From an uncultured Desulfobulbaceae bacterium (lineage in GTDB: Bacteria; Desulfobacterota; Desulfobulbia; Desulfobulbales; BM004): a DNA stretch of 6,464 bases. Shown here piece after piece: positions 6,460 to 6,464 of this stretch. Numbering within the stretch: position 1 is the first letter of the stretch; each line of letters opens with the position of its first letter. The stretch covers positions 1 to 6,464 of the forward strand of contig CAMYJP010000202.1 of the NCBI GenBank assembly GCA_947258675.1, written 5' to 3'. A program made the position numbers and the translations under genes. The notes under the pieces were generated by a model. That model was not told the DNA's origin and did not search any database. It saw nothing but the letters and a program-made list of their open reading frames with translations.

Positions 6460-6464
6460 TATTT

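Larger units (their letters stand above)
6232..6464. repeat. Non-coding, hairpin-rich region resembling dispersed-repeat material
   Basis: No supported gene is present. The stretch contains short direct repeats (TATGC twice at 6241-6250, AAGC/AAG at 6251-6257), a purine-rich patch around 6331-6355, and two GC-rich palindromes that stand out in otherwise AT-rich DNA. Open frames exist on both strands, but their content is low-complexity and Lys/Arg- or Phe-rich, with no ribosome binding site. This is typical of repeats and not of a gene. The element runs off the window edge. Confidence 0.4.

Overview
The window is AT-rich (roughly 40% GC by eye). It looks like a chromosomal segment of a Gram-negative bacterium, most likely a Desulfobacterota (former deltaproteobacterial) lineage. 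That guess rests on the DnaE sequence, on the bacterial TMTC-type membrane glycosyltransferase, and on a small double-zinc-ribbon protein. It is an inference from family resemblance recalled without a database search. No phage, transposase, CRISPR array, tRNA or rRNA is visible.

Layout: (1) positions 1-695, minus strand: the N-terminal 231 codons of a polytopic membrane protein of the TMTC/DUF1736 glycosyltransferase type, cut by the window edge. (2) 696-1056: a divergent, AT-rich intergenic region with a perfect 16-bp palindrome and a consensus -10 hexamer. (3) 1057-1575, plus strand: a 172-residue protein with one zinc ribbon at each end and a Cys-rich centre. (4) 1576-1711: a short convergent gap. 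(5) 1712-5186, minus strand: dnaE, the alpha subunit of DNA polymerase III. Its catalytic core is complete, but its C-terminus is broken: after about residue 1097 the frame is lost, and the genuine C-terminal 60 residues continue in another frame down to a TGA at 1712-1714. (6) 5187-5362: a gap that could hold a dnaE promoter. (7) 5363-6181, minus strand: a TIM-barrel sugar phosphate isomerase/epimerase family protein. (8) 6182-6464: a non-coding, hairpin-rich end that looks like dispersed-repeat material, with two near-identical GC-rich palindromes.

The genes do not form an obvious pathway. dnaE and the epimerase are codirectional but 176 nt apart, so they may be separate transcripts. The most notable observation is the out-of-frame lesion in the C-terminal (tau-binding) domain of dnaE. 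It appears to combine a frame change with loss of about 26 residues and leaves the polymerase active site, thumb, clamp-binding motif and OB fold intact. I found no convincing evidence of a new multi-gene system here.
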